From positions 1 through 6,356 of the forward strand of contig DTYK01000308.1 in the NCBI GenBank assembly GCA_012961925.1: a stretch of 6,356 nucleotides of DNA. The letters are read 5' to 3'. This stretch comes from Candidatus Latescibacterota bacterium (GTDB taxonomy: Bacteria; Latescibacterota; MVCY01; DTYK01). The notes under the pieces were generated by a model that was given only the letters and a program-made list of their open reading frames with translations, searched no databases and was not told the origin of the DNA. Each line of letters starts with the position of its first letter. Within the stretch, counting starts at the first letter, position 1. The position numbers were made by a program, and so were the translations under genes. Below, one piece after another: positions 6,200 through 6,356 of this stretch.

Positions 6200-6356
6200 C
6201 CTTTTCTCCCCTTATATTCGACTTAGACTTGCAAGACACTGAAACACCGGACTCGATGCCCTTTCGGGCCCAATACCCACCCACTGGTGGTAATGAGTCC
6301 CGGGTTGAACCTGAACGCTGACGAAAAGCGCTCCCTCCCCACTGAACGCAGGAGAC
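6200..6356. other. Upstream region of der without a recognisable gene
   Basis: These 157 bases hold the der Shine-Dalgarno (6206-6212) and a small hairpin on the minus strand, GCCC-GAAA-GGGC (6269-6258), with a GNRA-type tetraloop. One minus-strand frame is open from the right edge to a TAA at 6214-6212 that overlaps the Shine-Dalgarno. Its 47 codons match no family I know, so it may or may not be the end of an upstream gene. No clear promoter was found. Confidence 0.4.

Noticed and set aside
6051..6284. 77-codon minus-strand open frame over the start of der
   Set aside because: It runs out of frame through the first G domain of der; its translation has no family features.
6200..6356. Possible tRNA 3' end (GGTTCAA followed later by ACCACCA on the minus strand)
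   Set aside because: The five bases on either side of the TTCAACC loop do not pair, and no acceptor or anticodon stem could be found.

Overview
This window carries four protein-coding genes, all on the minus strand, so it reads right to left: der (ribosome-assembly GTPase), a ctpA-type S41 C-terminal processing protease, a radical SAM protein with a B12-binding-like N-terminal domain, and the first 357 codons of uvrA, which runs off the left edge. Base composition looks moderate, roughly half GC by eye. The exported PDZ/S41 protease and the bacterial Der and UvrA sequences show that this is a bacterium. The style of the genes would fit a Gram-negative lineage such as Desulfobacterota, Nitrospirota or a related uncultured group, but nothing here fixes the phylum.

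Layout from right to left: 6356-6200 has no recognisable gene. der (6199-4868) is followed after 57 bases by the protease (4809-3244), and after 100 bases by the radical SAM gene (3143-1548). A 476-base gap (1547-1072) separates this from uvrA (1071 to the edge). The first three genes have strong purine-rich Shine-Dalgarno sequences 5-6 bases before their starts and could be one transcript. The gap holds a candidate intrinsic terminator, then at once a good sigma70-type promoter facing uvrA. uvrA is therefore probably a separate transcription unit with a leader of about 270 nt. That leader contains a perfect 11-bp palindrome, two mutually exclusive hairpins and three copies of a 10-base repeat.

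Three of the genes are housekeeping functions: ribosome biogenesis, envelope proteolysis and nucleotide excision repair. The radical SAM gene is the accessory element. Its neighbours do not reveal a substrate, and the spacer before it has a block that may be repeat- or transposon-derived. I see no CRISPR array, tRNA, rRNA, complete insertion sequence or clear new multi-gene system. The most useful leads are the radical SAM gene with its long C-terminal region and the structured uvrA leader.
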